From contig CAJNDS010001236.1 of the NCBI GenBank assembly GCA_905221605.1, positions 366,001-430,000 of the forward strand: 64,000 bases of DNA, written 5' to 3'. Source of the DNA: Symbiodinium natans (lineage: Eukaryota; Sar; Dinophyceae; Suessiales; Symbiodiniaceae). Shown piece by piece: positions 12,501-26,300 of this stretch (position 1 is its first letter; each line of letters opens with the position of its first letter). The translations under genes were made by a program, and so were the position numbers. The notes under the pieces were generated by a model. The model did no database searches, had not been told where the DNA came from, and saw nothing but the letters and a program-made list of their open reading frames with translations.

Positions 12501-15500
12501 GATGCCAAGATCTTCTACACCGACGCCGCAGCCGCAGAGCAAGCGAGGTGCCAGAAGGAGGCTTGCCGAGATGCGGGGTTCAACGGTGTGCAGGCCCTCC
12601 TGGACCAGGAGTTGAGTGACAAGTCCTACCTGTGCCGTTCGCTGCTCGAGGCGGCTGCTGAGCCGGTCCAGGAAGAGATCCTCAAGGTCAAGAGGGAGAT
12701 CGGCGACTTGGAAAGAAAAGCTTCGAAATCATCCGGTTGGTCTTGGGGCCTTGGCATCTCCTCGGGTGTTTCGGGAGTAGGTGGCTTAGCTCTCTTGGCT
12801 GCTGAAGCAGCCGTGGCCGGGCCCATTGGTCTTGGTGTGGCCGCGGGCTTGGGGATCGGTGCCATCGTTTCTGCAGGTGGCAGGGGCGAAGTTAACACAC
12901 AGTCCGAGATGAAGGGCCTTCGAGTGGCAAAGTTGCAAGAGCTAGGGACCGAGCTGAAAGGACTCCTTGATTCCCTGACCTGTACAGTAGCTGCCTAGTA
13001 GGCAACGACGGGCTGTCCGGCAGAGTAGTACCGCCACGGCCCCAGGCGCAAGTTGCCGACACTTTTTTAGCTTGTAGCAGATCTGCCAGCTGGCAGTCGC
13101 TGCAAGAGCTGGCGAAGAGAAGGGATGCTGGAAAATGCAGCCGTTGAGACAATTCTTGCCGCGCTTCTCTCTGCTCTGAGTCTCGCAATCACCAGACCCC
13201 CACTGGAAGGATGGACATGTACAACTATTGTGAATGAGACAAGGCCAAGACACGTCGCGTCCTGAAATCCCCACCACCCAGCCAACTCCGACCTCTGGGC
13301 TTCGGATCCCCGACAACTTGGCCTAGGACAAGTCTCGGCCGGGCATCGTCACTGCCGTGAACAACTTTGTTAGGGAGAAGCTGCTTGGCAGGCAAAAAAT
13401 CTACCGCACAACCCAGCATTCTGCACGATCGCCTTTTGTGCTTTTTCACTCTTGTCCTGTCAGATGCCAGGAATTCCCCTAGAGTAAGAGTATTTCGAGA
13501 AAGCCAACCATAAGCCCTCAAGCATAGACTGAAATGGAGACATCTTCCTCGTTTGATAGATGCTTTCAGTGCTGAGCACTGTTCAGGGGGGCTACTTGGG
13601 ATGGAAAGAACTTGGCTCCAGGTAAGGCTTTAAGGAATTTCAGGTTCAGGGCTTAGGGTTCAGCGGTTGAACTGAGGATCTGGGCGGGGGAGGTTTTGCG
13701 ACGATTGTCAGCTTCTGCCCTAAGCAGAGCGCCGTGCCTGAATCATCGCTACTACGAGGTATCGCTTCGACCGCCCTGTGCGGCACGCGCCCGAACCTCA
13801 GCCATTGCATGCTGCACAGTGGAGGTTGTGGATGGTTGGATAGCCTGGTCCAAGCCCGCAGCCTTCGACCCTGAACCACCTCAACCCTGAACCACCTCAA
13901 CCCTGAACCCTAAACCCTGAACCCTAAACCCTAAAACCTAAACCCAGACCCTAAACCCTAACCCCTAACTCCTAAGCCCCTACCCCTAAACCCTAAGCCG
14001 CCTGAAGCCGAAACCCCAGATCCATGAACCCGAAGGTCGGTGCTGGCGCGCTTTCGGAGAGGTGCTTTCCGAGAGGAGGGGGCTGGGGGCTTCAGGTTCA
14101 AGGATTGGTGCCCCCCTAAACACCAAACCCAGGGTTTAGGGTTTAGGGTTTGGGGTTTAGGGTTTAGGGTTTAGGGTTTAGGGTTTAGGGTTTAGGGTTT
14201 AAGGCTTTAAGACCCTTTCCAACCCTGGTCCTGACCATCCACTATGCCGGAGACCCTGCGACAAGTAGGCCCATGGTAAGCACATCGAGGATTTGATGTC
14301 AAAACGGTTGAGGGTTTAGGGTTTAGGGTTTAGGGTTCAGGGTGGGTTCGTAGGGCTAGGCGCCCTAAGACGAGTTCAGGTCTTAGGGTTTTTTTTTCAT
14401 GAACGCCTCCCCAGCATGTCTGGGATGGCTTGACCGAGTGCCTTGACTCTTGGGATGGACCCCTTGGAATCACCCGAAGGCCCAATTGGATTCGATTCCA
14501 TAGGACGCTCCCTGCCTGCTCTCTTGTGCAAAGCCCTTCGGCAGTCCAATAGAACAAGACACTGTCCTCCAACAGCCCACCAAATCCAGATCTCCCAAAA
14601 ACCCTAAACCCTAAACCCTAAACCCTAAACCCTAAACCCTAAACCCTAAACCCTAAACCCTAAACCCTAAACCCTAAACCCTAAACCCTCAACCCTCAAC
14701 CCTCAACCCTGACCCTTGTCCGAGCTTGGGAGGACGAGTTCGAAGTGCCGGAGAGGTCGGTCGAGATCCTGGAAGTGCTGCCGAGGTCGCTTTCGGGTGC
14801 CAGCTGTACTTCGGAGGAAGCTCTTTTGTTTGGGGTTTAGGGTTTAGGGTTTCGGGTTTAGGGTTTGGGGCTTAGTGTTTAGGGTTTAGGGCGGGGGGTT
14901 AGTAGACGATCTCTTTTTGCTACCGTTCAGTGTTTTTGGGGGGTTAAGTTACCCCTCTGTGCTTCTAAGGGTAGGGTTGGCAGTGATTCGTTGGGTTTAG
15001 GCCTCTTGGGCCCACAACGATTTGTCAACCACCTGCCAAACCCGAAGACCTGAAGCCCTGAACTCGCAAGGCCTGCAAGGGCCAAAGCGGGCTGAAGCCC
15101 CAAAGCCCTAAAGCCCTCAACCCTACGTCCTCGTCCGAACTTCAACTTAGCAGCAGAAGGCGTTCGGTCACGGCCTTTGAGATCAGGGTTGAGGCTTTCC
15201 CAGGTTTTAGGGTATTGGGATTCCAGGGCGTGCCATGGAGCTGCGGCGAGGGGATGTTTCGGGGCTCCTAAACTTAAAGCTCCTAAACTTAAAGCCCTCT
15301 GCCGCCTTTGCCACTTCTAGGATTCGGGGTCTCAAGCCTTCCTATGGATGCAGAAAGCAAAGGTGCTTTCCGCTGCTGGTGGGCACGCCGGGGTTCATGA
15401 CGCAGGCGCCGGGGCTTGAATCGTGGAGTTCTGGGCCTCAGGCCCTCAACCCTCATCCTTCGACCTTGTAGCCTCAACGACTATATTGGGATGTTCCCGC

Positions 15501-18304
15501 TTATACTAACAGTTCTTAATCGGGATTATAGTACCCCCGATTATAACCCTATTAAGGACTGTTCGTATAAGGGAGAACATCCCAGTATATGTACACTTTA
15601 GTCGATGCTAAGCCCACGCCTTGGGATGCAGCTCATGTTGGCAAAGCCGCAAGGTATTCGTCGGCAGAGACCTCCTAGTCTATTCTTCGTGTTTTCTCTT
15701 CTAGCAGGGTGCTGGTCGGTGCGATACCGTTTTTGTCGTTGGGGTATGGGTGTGTGTGTCTGTGTGGATTCTTTTTCGGCCGTTGCTTAGGTGTTGTACT
15801 TGGTGGGGTTTCGGGCGCTATCTATTTTCTTCAGCCGCGGCGGTTAACTCCAAGAAGAGGCAGCGATCACACAGTTTGAGCGGCAAGCCGCTAGCCTGAA
15901 CGCAACACGCTACAGCGTCAACTCCAAATCCTTAAGCACCAAACCTCAAGCCGTCTGCTCTTGGTCTTCGTTCTTCCAATCCCGATTCAGACTTTTCCTG
16001 GCCATAGGCCCATAGGGATTCAGATCGCCGAGACGGATAAGCTTCATTCCGTGAACCCGAAAGCTTGCGCCCATGACTAGGGCCCTTGCGCATCGAGCCT
16101 AAACCCTAAACCCTAAACCCTAAACTCTAAACCCTAAACCCTAAACCCTCAACCCTAAACCTAAACCCTAAACCCCAGGGAAAAGCTGGCAACCAACTGG
16201 GAGCGCTCCGCTTCTCTCGCGGGCACTTCTTGCAGATGATGGATGTGGCGCAGCTCCAATAAGCAAAAAAAGGGGCCTTAGGAATTCGAATAGGGTTTTT
16301 GGGGGTTCTCTCTGTATGTATATAGGGGAATACGATGAGTATTCATTCCGACCCCAAAACTGCATGAATCTGAAGACCCTGTGAGCCCTAGGCTTGCAGG
16401 TTCTGGGCTGAGAGGAGCAGCCCTCCAGGGTTTAGGGTTTAGGGTTTAGGGTTGGATCTTCAGGATCGCTCCAATGAAGATTGCGGCAGGGTGAGGCCTT
16501 CCTTACCCTGAACGCCCAAACGGAATACACCAAGCAGCCAAGCCTGTTTCGGGCTTAGACGGAGTGTTTGGGATCCTTGAGGCCGTAAGCTCCGTAAACC
16601 CCAAGCGCCCGAAGACCCGAGAGTCGCAAAGTCACGCATCCATGCCGGCGGCTTTGGATTAGGCGGGCTAGGGGCCTAAGCCCCTAAATAGCTGGCTGAT
16701 GGTTCATTTTTCGTGTTTTTTCTGTTTTGTTTTTCGTGTTTTTTTTATGGTTTCAGGTGAACCCTAAACCCTAAAAACCCTAAAAACCCTAAAAACCCTA
16801 AAAACCCTAAAAACCCTAAAAACCCTAAAAACCCTAAAAACCCTAAAAACCCTAAAAACCCTAAAAACCCTAAAAACCCTAAAAACCCTAAAAACCCTAA
16901 AAACCCTAAAAACCCTAAAAACCCTAAAAACCCTAAAAACCCTAAAAACCCTAAAAACCCTAAAAACCCTAAAAACCCTAAAAACCCTAAAACCCCCTAA
17001 AAACCCTATAAACCCTATAAACCCTATAAACCCTATAAACCCTATAAACCCTATAAACCCTATAAACCCTATAAACCCTATAAACCCTATAAACCCTATA
17101 ACCCCTATAAACCCTATAAACCCTATAAACCCTATAAACCCTATAAACCCTATAAACCCTATAAACCCTATAAACCCTATAAACCCCATAAACCCCTATA
17201 AACCCTAAACCCTAAACCCTAAACCCTAAACCCAAGACCATGAAAAACACAAAAAAAAAACAGAAAAAAACACGAAAAAAATCCTGGACCCTAAATAGCT
17301 TGACTATAGGTGTCGGAAGAATTGCTAATGATATTCCCTTATGGTCCCTACACAGTTCTACCATTAAGGCGCCTATATTGCACGGACTCCCCAGGCGAAC
17401 ATGGGGGCATTCCTGGGCGAGGCGACGAAGGCTACGTCCGGCTTCCCAAGTTGGATTTAGGGTTTAGAGTTTAGGGTTTAGGGGTTTAGGGGTTTAGGGG
17501 TTTAGGGGTTTAGGGGTTTAGGGGTTTAGGGGTTTAGGGGTTTAGGGGCTTAGGGGTTTAGGGGTTTAAGGGTTTAGGGGTTTAGGGTTTAGAGTTTAGT
17601 GTTTAGGGCCCTGTTTTTTGAATCTTTGCAGGGGCCTTGACACTTTGACTTTGCTTCCTAAAGCCCTTCAGAGTTGTTTGGGGGGTCCGTGTCTGGGGAA
17701 GTCTTGCTGTTTAAGGATGGGAGGTGTCGTGTTGAGAGAACCCCGAACCTGATCCATTCTACCTTGAACCCTTAGGCTTTAGGTTTCCCAGCCCTCCACC
17801 TCAGACTTGAAACCCCCTCAACCTTAGCAAGCCCTGAAGAACCAATAGCCCGAAGGTGCCGTTCATCCTTCGGCGGTTTCAGCCTCACTGGACAGACAGG
17901 AGCTCTACGAGATAATGATAGGGTGGCAGCCGGGGGGTGGGGGACCCCTTGGATCCGCTGACTCTTGCTTGGGGCTTAAGGTTGAGAGGGCCGTGGGCCT
18001 ATGGCCCCAAGCCCCCCAAATCTCGCATGATGTCTGTTGAAGGGTGCTTTTGTAGTTAAGAGGGCTGGGCAGGGAACTAGGCGCTTGAAGTGTCAGGGAG
18101 GCTTGTGTAGGGTTTGGGGCCAGTAGGCAACCTGTATCAAAACCATGCTGAACTCCTGCGCCCTGCACCCCCAGGACCTGAACCTACCAGACAAGGAGGT
18201 TAGAGTTCAGGGATTGATGGCTTCTCCGCACGAGGACAACAGTGCGAGCTCGAATCATTGGCTTCCGAGAGCCTTGGCACTCTGAAGTGAATCAAGTTGA
18301 AACC

Positions 18305-18347
<43 letters not shown>

Positions 18348-21300
18348 TCAAGCTTGGTTCTGGAGCTTGAATAGCCATCTGAGCGGTTCTCTTCCGAGGC
18401 AAAAGTAGCTTGTAGACGGCCACTGCTCCATGTTCAACTACAGCTTAAACACATGAACACTCCAAAACACCTTACGAGACCTTCCCATCGGTTGCCCAGA
18501 ACAACTTAACACTTCTAACAAACCCCAGAGCAAGGCTTGCAGTGTATCTTTCGCCGCTTACGTGTCTATCCTAAGCCGCAAAATCCTCTGAAAGCTCACG
18601 GCTGTAGTGCCCCCAAGCCCTAGCGCATGAGTTCAAGACCAAGCTACCCACTCAAATCTCCCCCCAAAACCCCAAGCCCTTAATCCCCACGGCCAAGTTC
18701 CCTCAAGCCTGAACCTCTAAACCCTGCACAGCCTAAACCCCAAACCCCAAACCCCAAACCCCAAACCCCAAACCCCAAACCCCAAACCCCAAACCCCAAA
18801 CCCTAAACCCTAAACCCTAAACCCTATACCCTATACCCTTTACCCTATACAGTACCTAACCCCCCACCCCACCCCCCTCTTTCGCCTTGGGGCCCTCTCC
18901 CAGGAGTTCATCTTCACGGAGAGCCACGGGGCCGTGGGCAGCGTCATGGCGTCCGCGGAGTGGTCCTTCGGCACCATCTGCCAGCCCGGGCCTCGGAAAA
19001 TCTTGCCTTCCGGATTGCCTGCTTGCTTCTTCTGTGTAATTACTTGGTAGCCCAGTGGTACCCTTTATTGTTTTTTTTTTGGTTCTAAGTTCCCTTAAAG
19101 CAACCAACCAAACAAGGGGGTACCCTTCTGATAAGATGGCCATCCGACTCTCATGACATGACCGCTCTTTGAGATCTGTGGTGCCCTTAGTACAAGATGG
19201 TTCCTGGGCTGCCAAGTGTATGGCATGTGTGTGGATTGGACTTTCGAGGGGGTTAGGGTTCGGGTGCCTGCGGTACCTGCGTGCTTGTGCAAGGGGGAAC
19301 GCAAGTCGTCCTGGGAGGTGATCTTAAGTTTAAGACATGGTAACTGAGCTGGGCTGCCTACAAGCTTCGGAAACGGCGTAGGGCAGAGTTTCGGAGAAAG
19401 CAGGCTTTCCTTGCTAGGTCGCGCTTCCTTATCGGCAGGTTTGTGAGGTCGGTGATGCGGATTCAATCTCTGAATCCCTGCCCTGGAAGTTTTATCATGT
19501 GGGGCTTCAGGGATCCCCAAATGTCGGTCTGAAGTTCAGCATGCTTTTGCTTCAAGGCTTTCGGGCTTGAGGGTTTGTGGCTTCACCTTGTTTTGGTTGG
19601 GGTTTGCAGTTTGTTGGAGGCTTTTTGAGGGCTTCGGGAAGTCCGTTTGCACCCAGGCGCTTCTTGGCTGGTTTGGGGGCCCGCCCGTTGGCTGCAACCA
19701 GTGCGTTGGCAGCCGCTGGATTCAGTGCAGGGCAACCGCCTTTTTAGCGGGTTTTACAGGAGAGAAGGGGAAACTCTCAGCCCTCAGAAGGCCAGTTAAA
19801 GTTTGCTGGTGTGGATGTTGTGGGACTTCAGGCGGGGAGAGTCATCTGCACTTGGCCGAAGTCGCCGAAGTGGCGTGCCCGTTTCGAGCCCCTTGAGTCC
19901 TGAACCCTAATGTCAAAACTCCGGCCCTATCCTGAGCACTTCGGAGTCAAGAAAGGAAAAACGGCCCCGAGGAAACCTCGGTCTAACGTGGAGGCTTTAG
20001 TCCTCGAGCATCCTCCTGGGCCTCCGCCAACAACTCGCAGGCCCTAAAAGAGGCCCCCCCGCCCCCCTCCTACTTACTTGCCCCCCCACCTCATAAGTTT
20101 CCTGAACCGCCCTTCTGGCCCGTTCACATCCCTTCCCCTAAACCCTAAACCCTAAACCCTAAACCCTAAACCCTAAACCCTAAACCCTAAACCCTAAACC
20201 CTAAACCCTAAACCTTAAACCCTGAGGGATGCACTACGGCCACCCTGACTTCCTGGATGGCTTCTGGGCCTCCAACCGCGGCTCCCTGAGCAAGGCAAGC
20301 CCGGCCATCAACCTCTCCGAGGCGCGGGAAGGGTTTAGGGTTTAGGGTTTAGGGTTTGGGGTTTGGGGTTTAGGGTTTAGGGTTTAGGGTTGTGTTCTTA
20401 TGCCCGGAGAGCAGGACTTCAAAAGGGGGGCCTGCCGGAGCCCTCCCAAGCATGTCGAATGTGCCTGCTGAAGCAGTTTTGGTGTTTAGGGCTCAGTGCT
20501 GTTTACGCTGCTGGTCGGTTGCCTACCCTGGACTCTGCTCGAAACCCGAAGGGCTTGGGCTCTGCTTCCTAAGCTGTATATAGTCTGGATTGCAGAAGTT
20601 TGCCACGGCTCCGACTCCAAACCCGAAGCCCTAGACCCTAAAGCATGCACCGGTACACCCCTAGCCCCTAAACTTGAAGCTGTGAGCCCGGAAACACCAA
20701 GCCCGAGCTCTGACAGCCCTGGATCCTGAGCCCGAACCCCTAAACCCTCACCAGGGGGATATTAGGGGTACCTCATTTTGGTCCTTATTCTAAGGGGATC
20801 CTACTATTTGGGGGTCTACATGAGGGGCCCCCCTATTTTGAAAAAAACCTTCACCAGGATATCTTCGCGGGCTTCAACGTTCGGATGCGAGGTGCCAGCC
20901 TCGGCACTCCCCCGCACCCCGTAGTGGTCCCCCCTCTTAGGAGCTGACGCCTTTGTTGGCCAGCATTCCCCCGTTCATGGTGGGTTTAGGGCTTAGGGGT
21001 GGCTGTAGGGTTTCGGGTTTCGCTCTGCTCTCCGTGGTTCATGGTGGGTCTCGAGTTTAGGGTTCAGGGTTTAGGGTTGGGGTGTAGGTTTAGGGTTTCC
21101 CGTCTCCCCCCCTGTGGTCCTTGATGGGTTTACGGTTCAAGGTTGAGGGTTCAGGGCTCATGCGGTTCAAGCTTCGGGTTTCCTCTCTTCCCTTCTGTGG
21201 TTCATGGTGGGTTTAGGGTTTTAGGGCTTTGGGTTCAGGGTTGAAGATCGAGGTTTCGGGATTTTGCTCTCCCCCCCTGCTCTTGGAAACCATGGCGGGG

Positions 21301-23339
21301 GGGGCGGGGGGCGTGGAGCGCGTACGCGCACAGGGGCTGAGGTACCAATCCAACTGCGTGGCCTTGCAGGGCTCCGAGGGTCGAGAGTCGAGGGTAAAGC
21401 ATGTTTTTGCGGAGGATTTTGTGCTCTTTCTCAGTCAGTCGGGTTCTGAGCGCTTCAGAACCCCAAGCCCTAAAGGCCCTAAGCCTTAATCCCTCGAACC
21501 CTCAGAGCCCGCTTATATCCTCTTTATACCCCTATATCCCCTTTATACACCCCTGATACCCCCTCCGTTATACACCCCTTATATCCCTCTTATACCCCCA
21601 CAGGTGAAGCCTCCAAGCACGTGGACGCCCTGGCCTGGGAGAAGGGGCGAGAGTCGTCGTTCAACGCGGCGGCCCTCTTCTACACCAAGGACGGACGTAG
21701 GACTTGAGGTTCAGGGGGGGTTTTAGGGGGGATTTCGGGGCTTTGAGGTTGGGAGCTCCAGGGTTTTGGGTTATTAGCCTTTTTTGTTGGGGGGGGGTGG
21801 GGGGGTGGGGGGGTGGGGGGGTGGGGTGGGGGGTGTAAAGGGGTTTGTGTCTTGTTAAGTTAGGTCACCATGAGATTCGTGACCTGAGCTTAGGTAGGTT
21901 TTGACGCATGCACGTATGGGGGGGGTGTCGGTCTCAGGGGTCAATCCTGGCTTATGCAGAACCCGGGAATTTCGGGGCTTGAGCGCAAATTGACTCGGAT
22001 TTCTTCAATTTCAAACCGGGCAACTTAGAAGTAAAGCCTGCAGCCCTCAAGCCCAATAGGCCCCAAACCCTAAACCCTAAACCCTAAACCCTAAACCCTA
22101 AACCCTAAACCCTAAACCCTAAACCCTAAACCCTAAACCCTAAACCCTAAACCCTAAACCCTAAACCCTAAACCCTAAGCCCCAAACCGGCGCAGGTGAG
22201 CAAAGGCAATGTTGGTGTCATGCGGTCGCGCGACCTGAAAGTCATCACGCAGAGCCGATGCTGACATTAGGCTTCCGGAGCTTCTGTATAGGGACTGGGG
22301 CTTCTGTGTCTAGGACTGCAGAAAGTGTAAGGTCTCGTTTAGTATCTTAGGGGGGGGGTATCGGAACTTGGTATTGAAGGGTTGAGGTGTTTTGGGTGTT
22401 GTCAGGCTGGTCTTGCTCTCAAGTCCGTCTTACCGCGCCCCCGAATGAGTTTTTGAACGAGGACGGAGACCCGGCACTTGCCATAATTGCGCATGAGCTC
22501 TTGAATGATGTTCCCCAAAAAATCCCTCAAGCCCCCATATGGCCCGACCACGTCTTTCTGACTTAGCGCTTTGGCCCAGGAACCTGAACATTGCGCGGGG
22601 CTCAGGGTTTGGGGCACTCAGATGTTCTTTGAGATTGAAGCATTCGGCTCTGAAGATGAGTCTGCAATGTGCAGCTGCGAAAGCAGGGGAACGACCCAAA
22701 GCCCCACACCCCAAACCCTAAGCCCTACTACAGCCGAAATTTCGGAGCCCGAAGCCTTGAACACCAGACCCTGAAACCACTCCGTCCTGGTAGGTTCTTT
22801 ACAGGGTGTTTGGGCTGAGGATTCAGGATCCAAGGTTCTCGGGCTAAGCGGGTTCAGGGTGAGGGTTGCACGAAGGCGGGACTTTGGCCCCAAGAATCCT
22901 CAACCCCCCCCCCCCCCTAAATTCGATGCCAAAGTCTCAAACTGAACTCACAGTCCTCAGCCACCCAACACTCCAGGAGCCTTAGCAAGCCACAGGGCAG
23001 CGGTTTTTGGGGGCTTCAGGCTTTTTCTAAAAAAGTAGAGCTTGGGGCTCGGGATGTTTCTCTGATTCCAACTTCACAGCTTGTAGAGCCCTCGGCTCTG
23101 ACCCTGCGAGATCTCTAAGCCCCCAAGCTCCACTTCCCTACGCAGGTGGACAACTTCTCGTTCTACTTTGCCTCGGCTCCTCGGGCGGCCACAGATCGGT
23201 AAAGGAGCCACACCCCCCGAGCCCCCAGCTTGTAAAGTCGGCAATCAAAAACGCCTTCTATACTATTACTATGATTATTATTACTACGATTATCATTATT
23301 ATTAGTATTATTACTATTATTATTTTTTATTCTTATTCA

Positions 23340-23376
<37 letters not shown>

Positions 23377-26300
23377 TGTTGTCCCTCCCAAAACTTCATC
23401 TCGCAAGTCTCCGAAGCGTCCCTCCGAAGTCGAGCTGCCTGCCGCGGGCGTGCCGAGGTGGGCTTCTACTTGAACAACTTGCCCCATGGGAGAGATTGAT
23501 TGGGGCTCAAGGTTTAGGGTTTAGGGTTTAGGGTTTAGGGTTTAGGGTTTAGGGTTTAGGGTTTAGGGTTTTAGGGGAACCCTTTCGAGAGGTTTCAAAG
23601 ATAAGGGTTGTAGTACTCGTCGGGAGGATAGGGGGTCGCCATTCTGGGAATTGCCCATTGGCCATGAGAAACAACACTTTGGCTTAGGCCCTGAACGCAG
23701 TATTCATCTTCCTGAGCATCGGCATATGACACCGCCAGAGCAGCCAAGGCTCATCGACACGTCCGCCTCGCCCGCGCCTCAGAAACACTGTCTCAACACT
23801 TTGTCACCGTTTTAGGGGGGGCGGGGACGGAGTCTGCATGAGCACGCTGAACAGAACACCCGCCCCAAAACTGTCGCCCCCTTAGGCCCTCCACCCTACT
23901 CTCAGACCCGAACCATGCTGCAGAATTCTCATGTCCTCCACCCGAAAGAGAGGGCTATCACGAACCTGCGCAAAGAGCAGAGCACCTTCTCAGGCTCAAG
24001 CCTATCCTCAACATCTCTGAAGGGCAACAGAGGTTGTATCCCAAAGATCCTAAGTCCTGAGCCCTAACCCTAAATTTAAACCTAAACCCTAAACCCTAAA
24101 CCCTAAACCCTAAACCCTAAACCCTAAACCCTAAACCCTAAACCCTAAACCCTAAAGCCTAAACCCTAAACCCTAAACCCTAAACCCTAAACCCTAAACC
24201 CTCAACCCTAAACCCTAAACCGTGCCTGGACTCCAACTTGAGAAGCCCTGGAGAGCCGATCCCAAGTTACCCCCAAGTCTACAAGGTTTCCCTACGACCC
24301 CCCCTCTATACTAGCCCCCCCGAGGTTTCCCCCCTGAGATAACCTTCATGAGGCTTCATTATTCCTAAATAACCCCTAATTCTGGGGGGAGCCTAGGGGG
24401 GCCCTCTAGTTCCCCTCTTAGATGACCTTCATTAGGCTTCATTATTCTGGGGGGAGCCTAGAAAAGGTTAGTAGAGGGGGCGGGGGGGGGGGGGGTAGTA
24501 GGGGAACCCATGGAAAGTCCCACAGGGTGTACGTGCTCCTCTTCATCCTCCTGGCGTTGTCGTCGAAGTCCCTGGTCGATGTGGCATCGCTTGACTCCAT
24601 GTTGGCCACTGAGTGGACGCCTGGGGCCCGAGCCTGTGGAAGAAGTCCTTAGGGTTTAGGGTTTTAGGGTTTAGGGTTTAGGGTTTAGGGTTTAGGGTTT
24701 AGGGTTTAGGGTTTAGGGTTTAGGGTTTAGGGTTTAGGGTTTAGGGTTTAGGGTTTGAGCTTGACCCATCTCGCAAGCTTCCAAACTCAAGCACCACCTC
24801 AAGACCACTTTGTTGGGGGCTTTGAGGGGCTTCTCCTACTCTGGAACCGCGCCGAGGGCACACCTGAACTGGCTCAGACTTGTCAAAGGAAACCCACAAG
24901 CCCCAGGCTCTCCATGGGGACCATTGCGATGTTTCCCCGCTTCATGGACTGGGGCCCGGGCACAAACGGCATAAGCCCTGCAAGCTTGGTGAAGGGCGTG
25001 GCACGGTTGAGGGTTTTGAGGGTCATTTTGAGGTGGTGTTTGAGGTCTTTGAGGTGTGTCTTTCTGATGGTTTCTTGAGGGAGGGTTCTGGGCGGACTTT
25101 CGTCTTTCATGGGACGAGTACTGACATCAGGTTAGTGATGCAAGGAAGTAGCAAGGCTGTCGCTGCAGGCCTCTCCAAGCTGCTTGTAAGCCTTCCGACA
25201 GCCTTTCTAGCCCCCTCAAGGAGCCAGTAAACCCAAAACCCTAAACCCCTAACCCCTAAACCCTAAACCCCAAACCCTAAACCCTAAACCCTAAACCCTA
25301 AACCCTCTCAAGGAGCTGACCCTGGAGTATGGGCCCCTGGAGGGCATCCTCCGCTTTGTTCCGTCAGCGTGGGGCCCGGTGCGCTGCTAGGAGGTTAGGG
25401 TTCTTGGGCTTCAGTCTAGGGTTTAGGGTTTAGGGTTTAGGGTTTAGGGTTTAGGGTTTAGGGTTTAGGGTTTAGGGTTTAGGGTTTAGGGTTTAGGGTT
25501 TAGGGTTTAGGGTTTAGGGTTTAGGGTTTAGGGTTTAGGGTTTAGGGTTTAGGGTTTAGGGTTTAGGGTTTAGGGTTTAGGGTTTAGGGTTTAGGGTTTA
25601 GGGTTTGGGGCCTTTGGCTTCAGGATTTCGGGCTTTGTGGGCCCAGAGCAGAGGTTCCTGAAAGATCTTTAAGAGTCAATCAAGACCTGGACCCTCAACC
25701 CTGCGATCCCACAGAGGTGCTAAGTCGAGGGTCTAGGGCCTTTAGGGCAGGCATGGGACCTCGGGTTTAGGAAGGGCTGAGGCTTGTGGGGATTTCGAGA
25801 GCCCTAAGCTTAAACGCATCACGCAATTCCGCTTGTTTAGAGTTTGGGCTTGAGGGCGGCATTTGGCAGCCCTTCTTGCTTGTAGCCCAGAAGTGAAGTG
25901 GTTTGAGAATACAAGCTTCAGGGTTGAGGGCTTGAAGAATTTGTTGGCTGAAGCGTGCTTGGGCTTGAAGCACGAGTCTAGGGTTCGGCGGAGGGACCTG
26001 CTTGCCGCTGAGATCCCTGGCTGCATGACCATGTTCACTTTCATCAACAAGTGCGGCGCCCATTGGGGGTTTAGGGTTTAGGGAGCTACCTGGGGTTTAG
26101 GGTTTAAGGTTTTAGGGCCCTAGGCCCGCCTTGGAGGTAAGCTGTAGGCAGAACTCGGGCAAGGTGACTGAGACCAGAACCTAGCTTTCATTGGGACACG
26201 TCTACCTTGTCTACCAACCGGCAAACGTCCAGGCAAACCTTGTAAACCTCCCACCCGGTATCCTCACACAGAAGGCGTTGTAGAAACTTTGCAATCGCAG

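Noticed and set aside
16764-17189. 141-codon ORF of IGFIGF and FRVFRV repeats
   Set aside because: Direct translation of the 9-bp telomere-variant array.
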